DNA of 64,000 bases from an uncultured Aquimarina sp. (GCA_947492105.1 CANLMN010000019.1:1-64000), one strand, 5' to 3'. Positions 1-8,796 are shown, counted from the stretch's first letter. Made by a program: numbers and translations. Notes: a model not told the origin generated them from the sequence alone.

Positions 1-60
1 TTACCAATTTACGCATATGGGATGCATTGTTCTTTTTTGTCATAACACTATATTGTTTGA
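1..60. repeat. degenerate family C palindromic element, fragment
   Basis: The first bases (TACCAATTTACGCAT from position 2, then an AT-rich stretch ending near CATAACAC) resemble the start of the family C elements at 11213 and 12607. The match is loose and the hairpin core is missing, so this is at best an eroded end. The rest of 61-169 shows no gene. Confidence 0.3.
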
Positions 61-169
61 AACAAAGGTAGGTCAGCTGATAACTCTAGGAAAGATGTAA
101 TTGCTCGGATGGATACGTAATTAATTCTTAAATGGTATTATTGGTAAGGTAGAGTCTGTTACTAATAAG

Positions 170-201
170 AAAGCCATCCGATAGTGTCGAATGGCTTTTT
201 T
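170..201 (+). terminator. rho-independent terminator
   Basis: A 12-bp stem (AAAGCCATCCGA paired with TCGAATGGCTTT, one mismatch) with a 5-nt loop is followed by a T run on the plus strand. It would end a plus-strand transcript entering from left of the window. On the minus strand the T run is weaker, so it may also serve the lipoprotein gene that ends at 297. Confidence 0.7.
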
Positions 202-296
202 GTTGATAATACAGATTATGTTGATTCCGTATATATTGTAATCTTTGTATTATTTAGATATGGAATGTATGATTACATCTAATATCCAAATGGAAT

Positions 297-704
297 TTAG
301 TGGTTCACTGCATTTTTAAGCTTGTTTGCAGCATTTTCTGTAGCTTCTTTGGATTTTTCAACAGCTTTTTCAGCTCCCTCTTTTACAGTTTCAGTAGCGC
401 CTTCTACGGCTTTAGTTGCTCCTTCAACAGCACCATCTACAGCTTCTCCAGCTTTTTCGATAGCTGCTTCAGTACCTTCAACAGCTTTTTTAGTTCCTTC
501 TTCAATAGCCGAACCAGCTTGATCTATTGTATGGCTAGCATCATTTACTGCTTTTTGTGCACTTTGGGCAGCATCTTCACTTACTTGCTCAACCGAATTA
601 CCAGCCTCATCAACAGTTTGACTTGCTTTGTCTGTAGCTTCTTTACATGAAGTAACTGATAAGGCTAACATTAGAGCAGTTGCTCCTAAAAATACTTTTT
701 TCAT
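297..704 (-). CDS. small lipoprotein with helical Ala/Glu/Lys repeats
   Basis: The 135-residue product has a lipoprotein signal peptide (MKKVFLGATALMLALSVTSC, lipidated Cys at residue 20), so it should be anchored in the outer or inner membrane facing the periplasm. The rest is low-complexity and predicted to be entirely alpha-helical, built of imperfect repeats such as VEGATKAVEGATETVKEG, like LEA or apolipoprotein-type amphipathic helices. No catalytic motif is visible. Similar Ala/Lys/Glu lipoproteins in Gram-negative bacteria are often stress-induced, but that is only an analogy. It stands alone: the next gene on the left lies outside the window, and 705-1405 is non-coding. Function unknown. 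Confidence 0.8.
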   Translation of the reverse strand: MKKVFLGATALMLALSVTSCKEATDKASQTVDEAGNSVEQVSEDAAQSAQKAVNDASHTIDQAGSAIEEGTKKAVEGTEAAIEKAGEAVDGAVEGATKAVEGATETVKEGAEKAVEKSKEATENAANKLKNAVNH

Positions 705-1405
705 AATTGATCTGTTAAATAGTTTACTAAACGAAGTTAGTATATTGATTTATTATATAACGCCTTTTTTCGTAAGATATTTCCAAAATCTTGTAGGAAT
801 TTAATATTTGTGATATTTTGAAAGCTTTTTTTTAACGATATGATAACATTTCTAAGATAAAATGGAGAAAGAATAATGTGTGGTCAAATGAGGTGATCCA
901 TTAAGATATATTTCGTTTGAATTACAGTGAATTACAAACGATTTTGGTGCCGTTTTGTGAATTCTCCTTCGGTGTTTTTGGTGCTAATAGGTATGTATAC
1001 AGTGTTTTAGAGATGAGTGTATTGAGTATGGATGTTTTGTTTAACTATTTTTATGTTAATTTAAGTATTTCATGATATCGTAAAATTTTTATGACTTTTT
1101 TACATCAAAACAGCTTGATAATAAGGTGTGAAACCAATTATTGGATATATGAGCAAAATATGTGGGATAGTAATACTTATCAATAGGCGATACAGGGTAA
1201 TTAATTGAATGTGTCAATAGTTGTGATTTTGGATGGGCTAAAATTGTGGGCTATTTACCTAACAAAAATAGATTCATTGTTTGGGTTTCTAGAAAATTAC
1301 TAGCTAACAATTCTATTCATTATGGAATAAGTGGCGGATCGACATATAGATGATATAAAGTGCGGAAATAATGTATTCATTGATCGTACTAAAAAACTTG
1401 TATTT
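705..1405. other. intergenic, no gene seen
   Basis: About 700 bases with stops in all frames and no recognisable RNA gene. Short local repeats such as GAATTACA twice around 920-940 are present, but nothing supports a function. Confidence 0.5.
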
Positions 1406-1789
1406 CTAATTTGCTTTGAGAAATTGACGTTCGTTAATATGTTGACGTACGATACGGACTATCTCGTCGTAATCAGTTAGTATTTGGTAATCAGTAAATC
1501 TTAATACATGAATCTGAAGTGAGGATATAAAAAGTTTTTTGGGTTGATCTTTGTTTGGGATGCCAGTGGTGTCATTGATATAACTATCAATTTCTATGGC
1601 CAATTGTAATTCTTCATTATAAAAATCAAAATTGTAATAACCTATACGTATTTTCGAAGAAAACACGTAACCTGATAGGTTGGTCGAAGCAAATACTTTT
1701 TCGAGTTTTTGTGTAGCACATTGTGAGTTTGTCAATGAATGTTGGATGACACTTTCTGTTGCAGTATTAATCGTATTGGATAGCTTCAT
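1406..1789 (-). CDS. DUF559-type endonuclease-fold protein
   Basis: The C-terminal half matches the DUF559 / very-short-patch-repair-like PD-(D/E)XK fold: a basic stretch, then IGYYNFDFYNEELQLAIEID and, about 20 residues on, HVLRFTDYQIL, the usual order for this family. Residues Asp, Glu and Asp of the IGYYNFDF / LAIEID segment would form the metal site. I chose the start at 1789 (MKLSNTINT, 127 residues). The frame stays open to 1888, but that extension would run over the palindromic operator sites at 1805-1836. It is divergent from the XRE-S24 regulator and probably under its control. DUF559 proteins are usually orphan nuclease-like proteins of unknown role; activity here is unproven. Confidence 0.65.
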   Translation of the reverse strand: MKLSNTINTATESVIQHSLTNSQCATQKLEKVFASTNLSGYVFSSKIRIGYYNFDFYNEELQLAIEIDSYINDTTGIPNKDQPKKLFISSLQIHVLRFTDYQILTDYDEIVRIVRQHINERQFLKAN

Positions 1790-1804
1790 GAGTACAAATT
1801 TATA

Positions 1805-1908
1805 TGGATTTAATCCAAAAGTATGGATTTTATCCATACAAACAAGAGGTTTTAATATAAAAATTGGAATTATTCCTAATTTTGACATCCTTCATTGGAT
1901 ATTTTCCA
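1805..1908. promoter_or_regulatory. operator cluster of four TGGA-N5-TCC palindromes
   Basis: Four 13-bp palindromes lie between the two divergent genes: TGGATTTAATCCA (1805-1817), TGGATTTTATCCA (1824-1836), TGGAATTATTCCT (1865-1877) and TGGATATTTTCCA (1896-1908). The second lies inside a longer perfect arm pair GTATGGAT/ATCCATAC. Such a set is typical of binding sites for a dimeric CI/LexA-like repressor, and the XRE-S24 gene starts 25 bases to the right. Binding is inferred. Confidence 0.6.
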
Positions 1909-1933
1909 AAATAACTGTATTTTTATGCACGAT

Positions 1934-2701
1934 ATGGATGCTACTACAACACTTGCCGCAAGAAGGTTTAAACAAATACGAGAGTCTGAACAGTATACGC
2001 AAGCTGCCTTTGCAGAATTGTTAGAAATAAAAAATTCTACCGCGGATATTGAGCGTGGAAAGACTAAGATATCAGGTCACGTGGTAACCTTGCTTCTTAA
2101 GAATTTTCAAATAAATCCTTTATGGTTATTTGGACTAAGTCATCAAAAAACGCTTCAAGGCAATGGAGGGGATGTTTCTCCAAAAGTAGTCACAGTTACG
2201 AATGAGGGGGTAGAGAATATGGTTTTAGTCAATGTAAAAGCAGCTGCCGGTTACCCTAACAATATACAAGATCTTGATTGGTATCAGGAGCTACCTGCAT
2301 TTGCATTACCACTACCGGAGTATAAACATGCAACATATAGGGGATTCCAAGTTTCTGGCGATAGCATGCTGCCAGGTCTGAACCCAAGAGACTGGGTGTT
2401 GGCCAGAGCTGTTGGTACGATTAATGAGATTTCGAATAACTCCATTTGTGTGATTGTACTGGTAGATAGTGTTTTGGTCAAGAAGGTACTAAAACATACT
2501 GATAATGCTGTCATTACTCTTGTTTCCCTAAATACAATATATCCACCATTAACTATCCCTACAGAAGAGGTAGTAGAGATATGGGAGGTGCGGAGTAAGA
2601 TTACTCTAGAATTAGAGAGTTCTACTGAGCTTTCTAGCATTCAACAACTCCAAGAGACTATGGAGATACTGAAAAATGAAGTCAAGAGACTCAAGGCATA
2701 A
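1934..2701 (+). CDS. XRE-family repressor with S24 (LexA/CI-like) peptidase domain
   Basis: 255 residues from the ATG at 1934; ATG 1925 is an alternative. The upstream TTG at 1895 lies in an operator palindrome and is unlikely. Residues about 5-60 form a helix-turn-helix of the XRE type (RRFKQIRESEQYTQAAFAEL, then a second helix with STADIERGKTKIS). Residues about 95-240 form an S24 peptidase/dimerisation domain, with the serine of SGDSM at residue 144 and a lysine pair at 183-184 (LVKKV) as candidate Ser-Lys dyad. The C-terminal 20 residues are a short coiled coil. Likely a DNA-damage or stress-responsive repressor of itself and the divergent DUF559 gene through the palindromes at 1805-1908. 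No phage genes adjoin it. Confidence 0.85.
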   Translation: MDATTTLAARRFKQIRESEQYTQAAFAELLEIKNSTADIERGKTKISGHVVTLLLKNFQINPLWLFGLSHQKTLQGNGGDVSPKVVTVTNEGVENMVLVNVKAAAGYPNNIQDLDWYQELPAFALPLPEYKHATYRGFQVSGDSMLPGLNPRDWVLARAVGTINEISNNSICVIVLVDSVLVKKVLKHTDNAVITLVSLNTIYPPLTIPTEEVVEIWEVRSKITLELESSTELSSIQQLQETMEILKNEVKRLKA

Positions 2702-3170
2702 TTTGGTATGGTACTCCTATAAAACTTTACTAAATGCTATTGATTTATTGTGATATTTTAGCTTTTTTGTAACTCATGAGAAGGTGTTTTTTGGGGGTAA
2801 TTCTGATATAAACGAGAGATATCACTTTAATTTAAATAATTTTCAATTTTTTTTTAATTCGACCCAAAAAATGCAACTGTTTTTGAGTGTGTTTTTTACC
2901 TTTTTTATTCATAAAAATAGTGTAATTTTTTTAATTTTTTTTTTGAACTTAATTAACATTTAAAATTGTTTCAACATATTGTTTTTGAGCAATTTTATAA
3001 GGGTTTCAAAGGGTGGTACGAGATGCGGCGAGAGGTTTTTAGATTGATTCTAAATAAAAGAACCTTGTTAAGTTCTTATCTTTATAACCGACATATTTTA
3101 CGCAATTGGAAATTTCCGCACAGTAGTAATGAAATTTTTTAATTGTAATATATACTCTAACACCACCATT
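2702..3170. other. intergenic, no gene seen
   Basis: Very AT-rich stretch with long T runs (2840-2945) and stops in all frames. It should contain the promoter of the following flavoprotein gene, but I find no clear TAnnTTTG box. A weak hairpin (AAGAAC ... GTTCTT) sits near 3058-3077. Confidence 0.5.
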
Positions 3171-4469
3171 ATGGAACACATTGTTATAATAGGAAATGGA
3201 ATTTCGGGCGTAACCACGGCACGACATATTCGTAAACTTTCTGACAAACGAATTACAATCATATCAGCAGAAACGAAGTATTTCTTTTCGAGAACGGCAC
3301 TAATGTACATCTATATGGGGCATATGCAATTTGAACATACTCAGCCCTATGAACCTTGGTTTTGGGAAAAAAACCGTATCGAACTGAAACAAGCTGCTGT
3401 AGCCAAAGTAGAAACGGCTGATAAGAACCTTGTGTTGAGCACAGGTGAAACCATTTCTTACGATAAGCTGGTGATAGCAACTGGTTCTAAACCCAACAAA
3501 TTTGGATGGCCTGGTCAAGATCTCAAAGGGGTACAGGGGATGTATTCTAAACAAGATTTAGATCAATTAGAGGCCAATGCTCCTAATAACGAAGTATGCA
3601 AACGTGCAGTAGTAGTTGGTGGTGGATTGATAGGAATAGAAATGGCAGAAATGTTAAGCTCTCGAAATATTCCAGTAACCTTTTTGGTAAGAGAAAAAAG
3701 TTTTTGGAATGGGGTGCTACCTGCTCAAGAATCCGAAATGTTGAATAAACATATCAAGGAACATCATATAGATTTACGACTTGGTACAAATCTCAAAGAA
3801 ATCTTGTCAGACGAAAACGGTCATGCTAGAGCTGTAGTTATTGCAGAGACAGGAGAAGAGTTAGCTTGTAGTGTTGTCGGCTTGACGGCTGGTGTATCTC
3901 CAAATATTGATTTCTTAAGAGATTCTGGAATAGAAATAGGACGCGGTGTAAAAGTTAATCGTCATTTGGAAACTAATATCTCAGATATTTATGCGATTGG
4001 AGATTGTGCTGAGCAGCACGAAGGAATAGATGAGCGTAGACCAATAGAAGCAGTATGGTATACTGGAAGAATGATGGGGGAAACATTGGCACAAACAATT
4101 TGTGGAAATAAAACAGCATACAAACCAGGACATTGGTTTAATAGTGCCAAGTTTTTGGATATTGAATATCAAACTTATGGATGGGTATGGGCACAGCCCA
4201 AAGAGCATGAAGCACGCTTTTATTGGGAGCATTCTGATGAGCAGAAATGTATTCATATCAATTATAACAAAACAACTCGCGAATTTATCGGTATCAATAC
4301 ATTTGGAATCCGTATGCGTCACGAAGTGTTTGATCGTTGGTTGACAGAAAAACAATCTGTTGATCATGTTGTCAAGCATCTAAAAGAAGCAAATTTTGAC
4401 CCAGAGTTCTTTACGCATTATGAGAAAGAGATACTTGCAGCTTTCCAAAAACAATTACAAACAGTATAG
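3171..4469 (+). CDS. NAD(P)/FAD-dependent pyridine nucleotide-disulphide oxidoreductase-like protein
   Basis: 432 residues from the ATG at 3171, which puts the dinucleotide fold directly at the N terminus (MEHIVIIGNGISGVTTARHI); a start at 3129 would add 14 unlikely residues. Two Rossmann motifs are visible: FAD-binding GNGISG near residue 8 and NAD(P)H-binding VVVGGGLIGIEMAEML near 160. The FAD-ribityl motif DIYAIGDCAEQ lies near residue 275. No CxxxxC redox disulphide is present, so it resembles the ferredoxin/nitrite/rubredoxin-reductase branch. The C-terminal 110 residues form a family-specific domain. It lies 76 bases upstream of a membrane 4Fe-4S protein on the same strand, so the pair probably moves electrons from NAD(P)H to a membrane carrier. 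Substrate unknown. Confidence 0.8.
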   Translation: MEHIVIIGNGISGVTTARHIRKLSDKRITIISAETKYFFSRTALMYIYMGHMQFEHTQPYEPWFWEKNRIELKQAAVAKVETADKNLVLSTGETISYDKLVIATGSKPNKFGWPGQDLKGVQGMYSKQDLDQLEANAPNNEVCKRAVVVGGGLIGIEMAEMLSSRNIPVTFLVREKSFWNGVLPAQESEMLNKHIKEHHIDLRLGTNLKEILSDENGHARAVVIAETGEELACSVVGLTAGVSPNIDFLRDSGIEIGRGVKVNRHLETNISDIYAIGDCAEQHEGIDERRPIEAVWYTGRMMGETLAQTICGNKTAYKPGHWFNSAKFLDIEYQTYGWVWAQPKEHEARFYWEHSDEQKCIHINYNKTTREFIGINTFGIRMRHEVFDRWLTEKQSVDHVVKHLKEANFDPEFFTHYEKEILAAFQKQLQTV

Positions 4470-4545
4470 TAGTATAACGAGATATAGATCATAAAACCTG
4501 TTGGTTCTTTGTAGAGAAACTTCAACGGTTTACAAAACATAAATT

Positions 4546-6129
4546 ATGAGTAATAAATTAAACCACAGTATGTCTTTGGCAAATCCCAACGGGATTTCTA
4601 CAAAGCAAAAAGTAGCGACAGGAATTGGAGTTGTAGGACTTTTTATCTTAGTGCTGGCACTTTTTAATGTCACATTGCCAAACAAGGGGGTCTTCTTGAC
4701 CGCAGCCTTGGGATTAATTTCTGCAGGAATCGTTTTATATACAAATGCCTTATATGGAGGAAAAACAAAGGGAATAAAAAATGATGGTATTTGGTTCAAG
4801 TCAATTTCATCTCGTGGTGTCCTAGGATGGATTACAGGTGTTGTTTTAACTTCGTTTTACATAGTACTATACTTTTATCCGCACCTTTTGGGCTTAGGAA
4901 AAGATGGAGCAGAAAACACAGGACTTATAGGGCTTTTTGATCCACTGAGTCAGTTGCTAAGTGGTAGGAATGCTAGTCAGTGGTTTGTCTACGGAGCACT
5001 CTATACTGTAGCTATTCTAGCATTTGGTTATAAGTTTATAAACAAATACAAGCATAATAGATATGAGCAAATCCGAACAGGATCAGTAATGTTTTTCCAA
5101 TTAGCTTTTGCTTTTTTGATTCCGGAATTTATGTATAGAATGAACTCGGGATTACCATACTATGATCTAAAAAGTATCTGGCCGTTGAATTATTATATTT
5201 TTGATGAATGGTCTGTCAAAGGATTCCTTTCAAATGGTAATATTGGTTTGGCACTGATTATATTTGGGATCCTATCTACCTTCGTAATTACTCCAATACT
5301 GACATACAAGTACGGAAAACGTTGGTATTGTTCTTGGGTTTGTGGTTGTGGAGGATTGGCAGAAACTGCCGGAGACTCATTTAGACAGCTTTCTTCAAAA
5401 AAGATGTCGGCTTGGAAATTAGAGCGATGGTTGATACATACAGTTTTGGTATTCTCTGTGGTTATGACAACTGCTGTAGTATATACATATTTGGGATATG
5501 ATAGTAATGATTTTTGGTTGACCAAAGGGCTTTTTATAGCGCTTGTCATTGGGTTCTTATCACTTGTTTTTGGAGTTATTATGTTTTTTAAACGTAATGA
5601 ACTCGGAAAAGATGCAAAATTCGGCGCAATAGGATATTTTGTGGTTATTGCTGCCCTATTAATAATGCATTTTACTGGAGGTACGGAAGAGGTATTTTAC
5701 ATAAAAGGGAGTAGCCTACGATCAGCTTATGGATTCTATATAGGTTCAATGTTTTCTGGAGTAATTGGTACTGGTTTTTATCCTATTCTAGGAAGTAGAT
5801 CTTGGTGTCGTTTTGGTTGTCCAATGGCTGCAATATTAGGATTCCAACAAAGAATGTTTTCTAAGTTCAGAATTACAACCAATGGTGGACAGTGTATTTC
5901 TTGTGGTAATTGTTCTACACATTGTGAAATGGGAATAGATGTTCGTTCATATGCACAAAAAGGAGAGAATATTGTGCGTTCTAGTTGTGTAGGTTGTGGA
6001 GTTTGTTCTGCGGTTTGTCCTAGAGGAGTTTTGAAATTAGAAAACGATAGTATGGAAGGACGTATCAACCCTACAGAAGTATTACTTGGAAACGATGTAG
6101 ATTTGATGGATCTAGTAAATAAAAAATAA
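4546..6129 (+). CDS. polytopic membrane 4Fe-4S protein of the NapH/NosR/CcoG type
   Basis: 527 residues with about eight membrane segments. Two membrane-flanking cysteine motifs, CSWVCGCGG (about residue 262) and CRFGCPM (about 423), resemble those of NapH, NosR and CcoG. A C-terminal bacterial ferredoxin domain carries two 4Fe-4S motifs, CISCGNCSTHCEMG and CVGCGVCSAVCPRG. The family passes electrons between quinol or flavin and an extracytoplasmic or cytosolic acceptor. The first motif is CxxxCGCG instead of the usual CxxxCP, and the C-terminal flavin (FMN) domain of NosR is absent. It follows the FAD oxidoreductase and is likely its redox partner. No nos, nap or cco genes occur in the window, so the acceptor is unknown. 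Confidence 0.75.
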   Translation: MSNKLNHSMSLANPNGISTKQKVATGIGVVGLFILVLALFNVTLPNKGVFLTAALGLISAGIVLYTNALYGGKTKGIKNDGIWFKSISSRGVLGWITGVVLTSFYIVLYFYPHLLGLGKDGAENTGLIGLFDPLSQLLSGRNASQWFVYGALYTVAILAFGYKFINKYKHNRYEQIRTGSVMFFQLAFAFLIPEFMYRMNSGLPYYDLKSIWPLNYYIFDEWSVKGFLSNGNIGLALIIFGILSTFVITPILTYKYGKRWYCSWVCGCGGLAETAGDSFRQLSSKKMSAWKLERWLIHTVLVFSVVMTTAVVYTYLGYDSNDFWLTKGLFIALVIGFLSLVFGVIMFFKRNELGKDAKFGAIGYFVVIAALLIMHFTGGTEEVFYIKGSSLRSAYGFYIGSMFSGVIGTGFYPILGSRSWCRFGCPMAAILGFQQRMFSKFRITTNGGQCISCGNCSTHCEMGIDVRSYAQKGENIVRSSCVGCGVCSAVCPRGVLKLENDSMEGRINPTEVLLGNDVDLMDLVNKK

Positions 6130-6450
6130 AAAAGTAAACGCACTACATAGTTAATGTGGTCTCTATATACATTATTGAAAAAATTAAACAATCTAGCTCT
6201 GAAATTGTGTTTTGCTAATTAGAACTGTTTTTTTTACTTGGATCAAGTAAAGCTTGTGAAAAGTAAGTGAATAGTAAGTAGAATTTCAAAGTTAAGGTCT
6301 AAATGATTTTTTTCATGATATGTATACAAGAGATCACATTTTTTTTTGAATTGTAGTCTCGTTTTGTTCAGTTCAAAGAGGAACGTCAAACCTGAATAGA
6401 AATAGGACTATTTTTTTACTAAAAATAAAATGGACTACACGCTCTAGTAA
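6130..6450. other. intergenic; one perfect palindrome
   Basis: No gene is seen. A perfect 8-bp arm palindrome TTTACTTG-GAT-CAAGTAAA occupies 6233-6251; it follows a T run and is not a terminator in form, so it could be an operator, but nothing ties it to a regulator. Confidence 0.4.
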
Positions 6451-6611
6451 TACTAGTTAAAATGTAATTGTCGGCTAAAATAATTTGAACTATTTTTCGC
6501 CAGTTTGAGCTACAAAATTCAAGCATAACCTTAGCTACGATTTAATTTTTTAGCGAAAAAATAGTAGAAAAAGAACCGAATTATTAGCCTATAATTATTT
6601 TTTGAATGGTA
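6451..6611. repeat. family B palindromic element, full-length copy
   Basis: About 161 bp running from TACTAGTTAAAA to a 3' end whose complement reads TACCATTCAAAA. The arms pair imperfectly (AGGCTAA-like and ACTATTTTTCGC-like segments occur in both), with the apex near AAGCATAACCTTAGCTACG. Related copies lie at 11119, 12781 and 51411. No coding capacity; a non-autonomous, MITE-like or REP-like element. Confidence 0.7.
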
Positions 6612-6671
6612 GAAGATGACTAATTCTAAGGATAGTCGATAAGATGGTATCAAGGAATTGCAATAGTTTTT

Positions 6672-6857
6672 GTGTACAGTATTATTTTAATATTTGTATT
6701 ACATCTAAAGCGATATCTCGAAATTATTGCAAAAAAAATAACAGTAAAAATAGAAGTTCTACTGAATACATTTGCTAACTTTGAGAAGCATGCTCAATTT
6801 ATAGCTATTTGTGTTCAGAGAATTAAGACTATTTTGTTTTCTGATAACTCAAATTAA
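6672..6857 (+). other. dubious small ORF or small-RNA region
   Basis: An open frame of 61 codons with a GTG start ends immediately before the terminator stem at 6855. Its composition (Ile/Lys-rich, no family resemblance) does not convince me it is a gene. A TAACTTTG box at 6777-6784 matches the Bacteroidota -7 consensus TAnnTTTG and would give a transcript of roughly 105 bases to the terminator, so an untranslated RNA is equally possible. Confidence 0.25.
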
Positions 6858-6896
6858 AAAAATCAAGTGAGGCAATGACTGTACTTGATTTTTTTG
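6855..6896 (+). terminator. rho-independent terminator
   Basis: AAAAAATCAAGT pairs with ACTTGATTTTTT around a 14-nt loop and is followed by further T residues. It is isolated: the nearest upstream plus-strand gene ends at 6129, which suggests a transcript that starts in the intergenic region. Confidence 0.6.
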
Positions 6897-7054
6897 TTTG
6901 GATATTTTGCGTTTTATAAACGAATTATTTTCAATGTCTAGGTTTTGGTAGGATTTGATAGTATTGTGTCTCTATTTTGGGTAGTAGTGCTATTTTGCTA
7001 ATACTAGAGGTTATTAGAAGCGTTGTCATGTCATAAAAGAAAAAACATTAACAA

Positions 7055-8233
7055 ATGAAACCAGATCTTTTCCAATCACCAGATTATTATCAAATAAATG
7101 ATTTATTGACCGAAGAGCATATACTGGTTCGTGATGCAGCTAGAGCATGGGTCAAGCGAGATGTGTCTCCTATAATAGAGGATTATGCTCAGCGGGCAGT
7201 GTTTCCAAAAGAAATTATTCCAGGTTTGGCAGCGATAGGGGCTTTTGGACCTTATATTCCCCAAGAATATGGAGGGGCTGGACTCGATCAAATCAGCTAC
7301 GGATTGATCATGCAAGAGATAGAACGTGGTGATTCCGGAGTGCGTTCTACAGCATCAGTACAATCTTCATTGGTGATGTATCCGATATGGAAATATGGTG
7401 ATGAAACTCAACGAAAAAAATACTTGCCCAAATTAGCTTCTGGAGAGTTTATGGGGTGTTTTGGATTGACAGAACCAAATCATGGTTCTGATCCAGGAGG
7501 ATTGACCACTAATTTTAAAGACAAAGGCGATCATTTTATTTTGAATGGTGCAAAATTGTGGATCTCTAATGCACCTTTTGCAGATATTGCAGTAGTATGG
7601 GCCAAGAATGAAGAAGGGCGCATACATGGGTTGATAGTGGAGCGTGGAATGGAAGGATTTACGACTCCAGAAACACATAACAAATGGTCGTTGCGAGCTT
7701 CTGCCACAGGGGAGTTGATTTTTGATAATGTAAAGATTCCCAAAGAAAATTTATTGCCTAACAAAAATGGGTTGGGAGCACCACTTGGTTGCCTAGACTC
7801 TGCTCGATACGGAATTGCATGGGGTGCGATTGGCGCAGCAATGGATTGTTATGATATTGCATTGCGATATGCCAAAGAGCGTGTCCAGTTTGATAAGCCT
7901 ATAGGGGCAACACAGCTGCAGCAGAAGAAGCTTGCAGAAATGATTACCGAAATCACCAAAGCACAGTTGTTGGCATGGCGATTAGGGGTGTTGCGCAATG
8001 AAGGCAAAGCGACAACAGCACAGATATCCATGGCCAAACGAAATAATGTGGATATGGCAATCAAAATCGCACGAGAAGCACGACAGGTTTTGGGAGGAAT
8101 GGGAATTACGGGTGAGTATAGTATAATGCGACATATGATGAATTTAGAAAGCGTTATTACCTACGAAGGAACTCATGATATACATTTGCTAATTACGGGG
8201 ATGGATATTACTGGACTTTCTGCATTCAAATAA
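7055..8233 (+). CDS. gcdH: acyl-CoA dehydrogenase, glutaryl-CoA dehydrogenase type
   Basis: 392 residues, the normal length. It is a flavoprotein that oxidises an acyl-CoA and, in the glutaryl-CoA branch, also decarboxylates it to crotonyl-CoA in lysine/tryptophan degradation. The catalytic glutamate is Glu371 in TYEGTHDIH. The substrate-side motif RGDSGVRSTASVQSSLVMYP corresponds to the segment that holds the glutarate-binding arginine in glutaryl-CoA dehydrogenases. The FAD-binding stretch CFGLTEPNHGSDP and the C-terminal QVLGGMGITGEYSIMRHMMN are both intact. It stands alone between two non-coding or weakly linked regions. The subfamily is well supported by the motif; other short-chain acyl-CoA dehydrogenases are less likely. 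Confidence 0.88.
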   Translation: MKPDLFQSPDYYQINDLLTEEHILVRDAARAWVKRDVSPIIEDYAQRAVFPKEIIPGLAAIGAFGPYIPQEYGGAGLDQISYGLIMQEIERGDSGVRSTASVQSSLVMYPIWKYGDETQRKKYLPKLASGEFMGCFGLTEPNHGSDPGGLTTNFKDKGDHFILNGAKLWISNAPFADIAVVWAKNEEGRIHGLIVERGMEGFTTPETHNKWSLRASATGELIFDNVKIPKENLLPNKNGLGAPLGCLDSARYGIAWGAIGAAMDCYDIALRYAKERVQFDKPIGATQLQQKKLAEMITEITKAQLLAWRLGVLRNEGKATTAQISMAKRNNVDMAIKIAREARQVLGGMGITGEYSIMRHMMNLESVITYEGTHDIHLLITGMDITGLSAFK

Positions 8234-8310
8234 TATCATGTTCGAGAAATATCTGTTACTTTTGTTAGGAATTGATGAGGGTTTCGTCTAAATCCAAAAG
8301 TATTTTGACT

Positions 8311-8796
8311 ATGAAAAAGCATCTGATAATATATATAGCATTAATGATATTTTCTGTAGGATATGGATATAGTATGGAAAAAAGCTATAAACGACTATAT
8401 GCTCAAAATGGAAGATTAGAAGCAGAAGGATGGGTGTCCGGAACCATGAAGATGGGGTATTGGAAATTTTATCATGAAAACGGTACCGTTTCTCAAAAAG
8501 GAGCTTTCAAAAATAATAAGCGTGAAGGGTATTGGTTTTTCTTTAGAGGTAATTCGCAAATAATGAAAGAAGGCCATTATAAAGAAGGAAAGGCTTCAGG
8601 ATGGTGGGTGTTCCATGATGATATTTTGGGACAAACAGAAAAATGCCAGTTTATAAAAGACCAAAAACAAGGCTATAGCTTCTATTATAGAAATAAAAAA
8701 CTCTTCAGAGCAGAAAAATATGAATCAGGAGAAAAAATGAATGAATGGACAAATCTAGCGAGCTTTATTGCAGACAATCCAAACCCAAGATTCTAA
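8311..8796 (+). CDS. secreted MORN/YwqK-repeat protein
   Basis: 161 residues from the ATG at 8311, which starts a typical signal peptide (MKKHLIIYIALMIFSVGYG); in-frame TTG/ATG codons at 8272 and 8275 would bury it. The body holds about five repeats of the MORN/YwqK kind (for example GYWKFYHENGTVSQKGAF, GYWFFFRGNSQIMKEGHY, GWWVFHDD). Such repeats form a beta-hairpin ladder and often mediate envelope or protein contacts; the YwqK label 'antitoxin' is not supported here. Its stop codon abuts the ATG of the glycosyltransferase at 8797, so the three genes to 10961 form one operon, and it may act with the polysaccharide synthase. Confidence 0.75.
   Translation: MKKHLIIYIALMIFSVGYGYSMEKSYKRLYAQNGRLEAEGWVSGTMKMGYWKFYHENGTVSQKGAFKNNKREGYWFFFRGNSQIMKEGHYKEGKASGWWVFHDDILGQTEKCQFIKDQKQGYSFYYRNKKLFRAEKYESGEKMNEWTNLASFIADNPNPRF

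Noticed and set aside
300-650. Open frames on the plus strand opposite the lipoprotein gene (Ser/Phe-rich)
   Set aside because: They are mirror frames of the repetitive Ala/Glu/Lys gene; their composition follows from its complement.
1406-2701. Prophage remnant, because of the CI/LexA-like repressor
   Set aside because: No integrase, structural genes, tRNA or attachment repeats nearby; the DUF559/S24 pair is better seen as a chromosomal switch.
6672-6857. 61-codon ORF with GTG start
   Set aside because: No family resemblance and no supporting context; kept only as a dubious region that may be a small RNA.
8311-8796. Toxin-antitoxin system, because YwqK is often labelled antitoxin
   Set aside because: The protein is exported and sits with glycosyltransferases; no toxin gene is adjacent. 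The same applies to 51053-51400.
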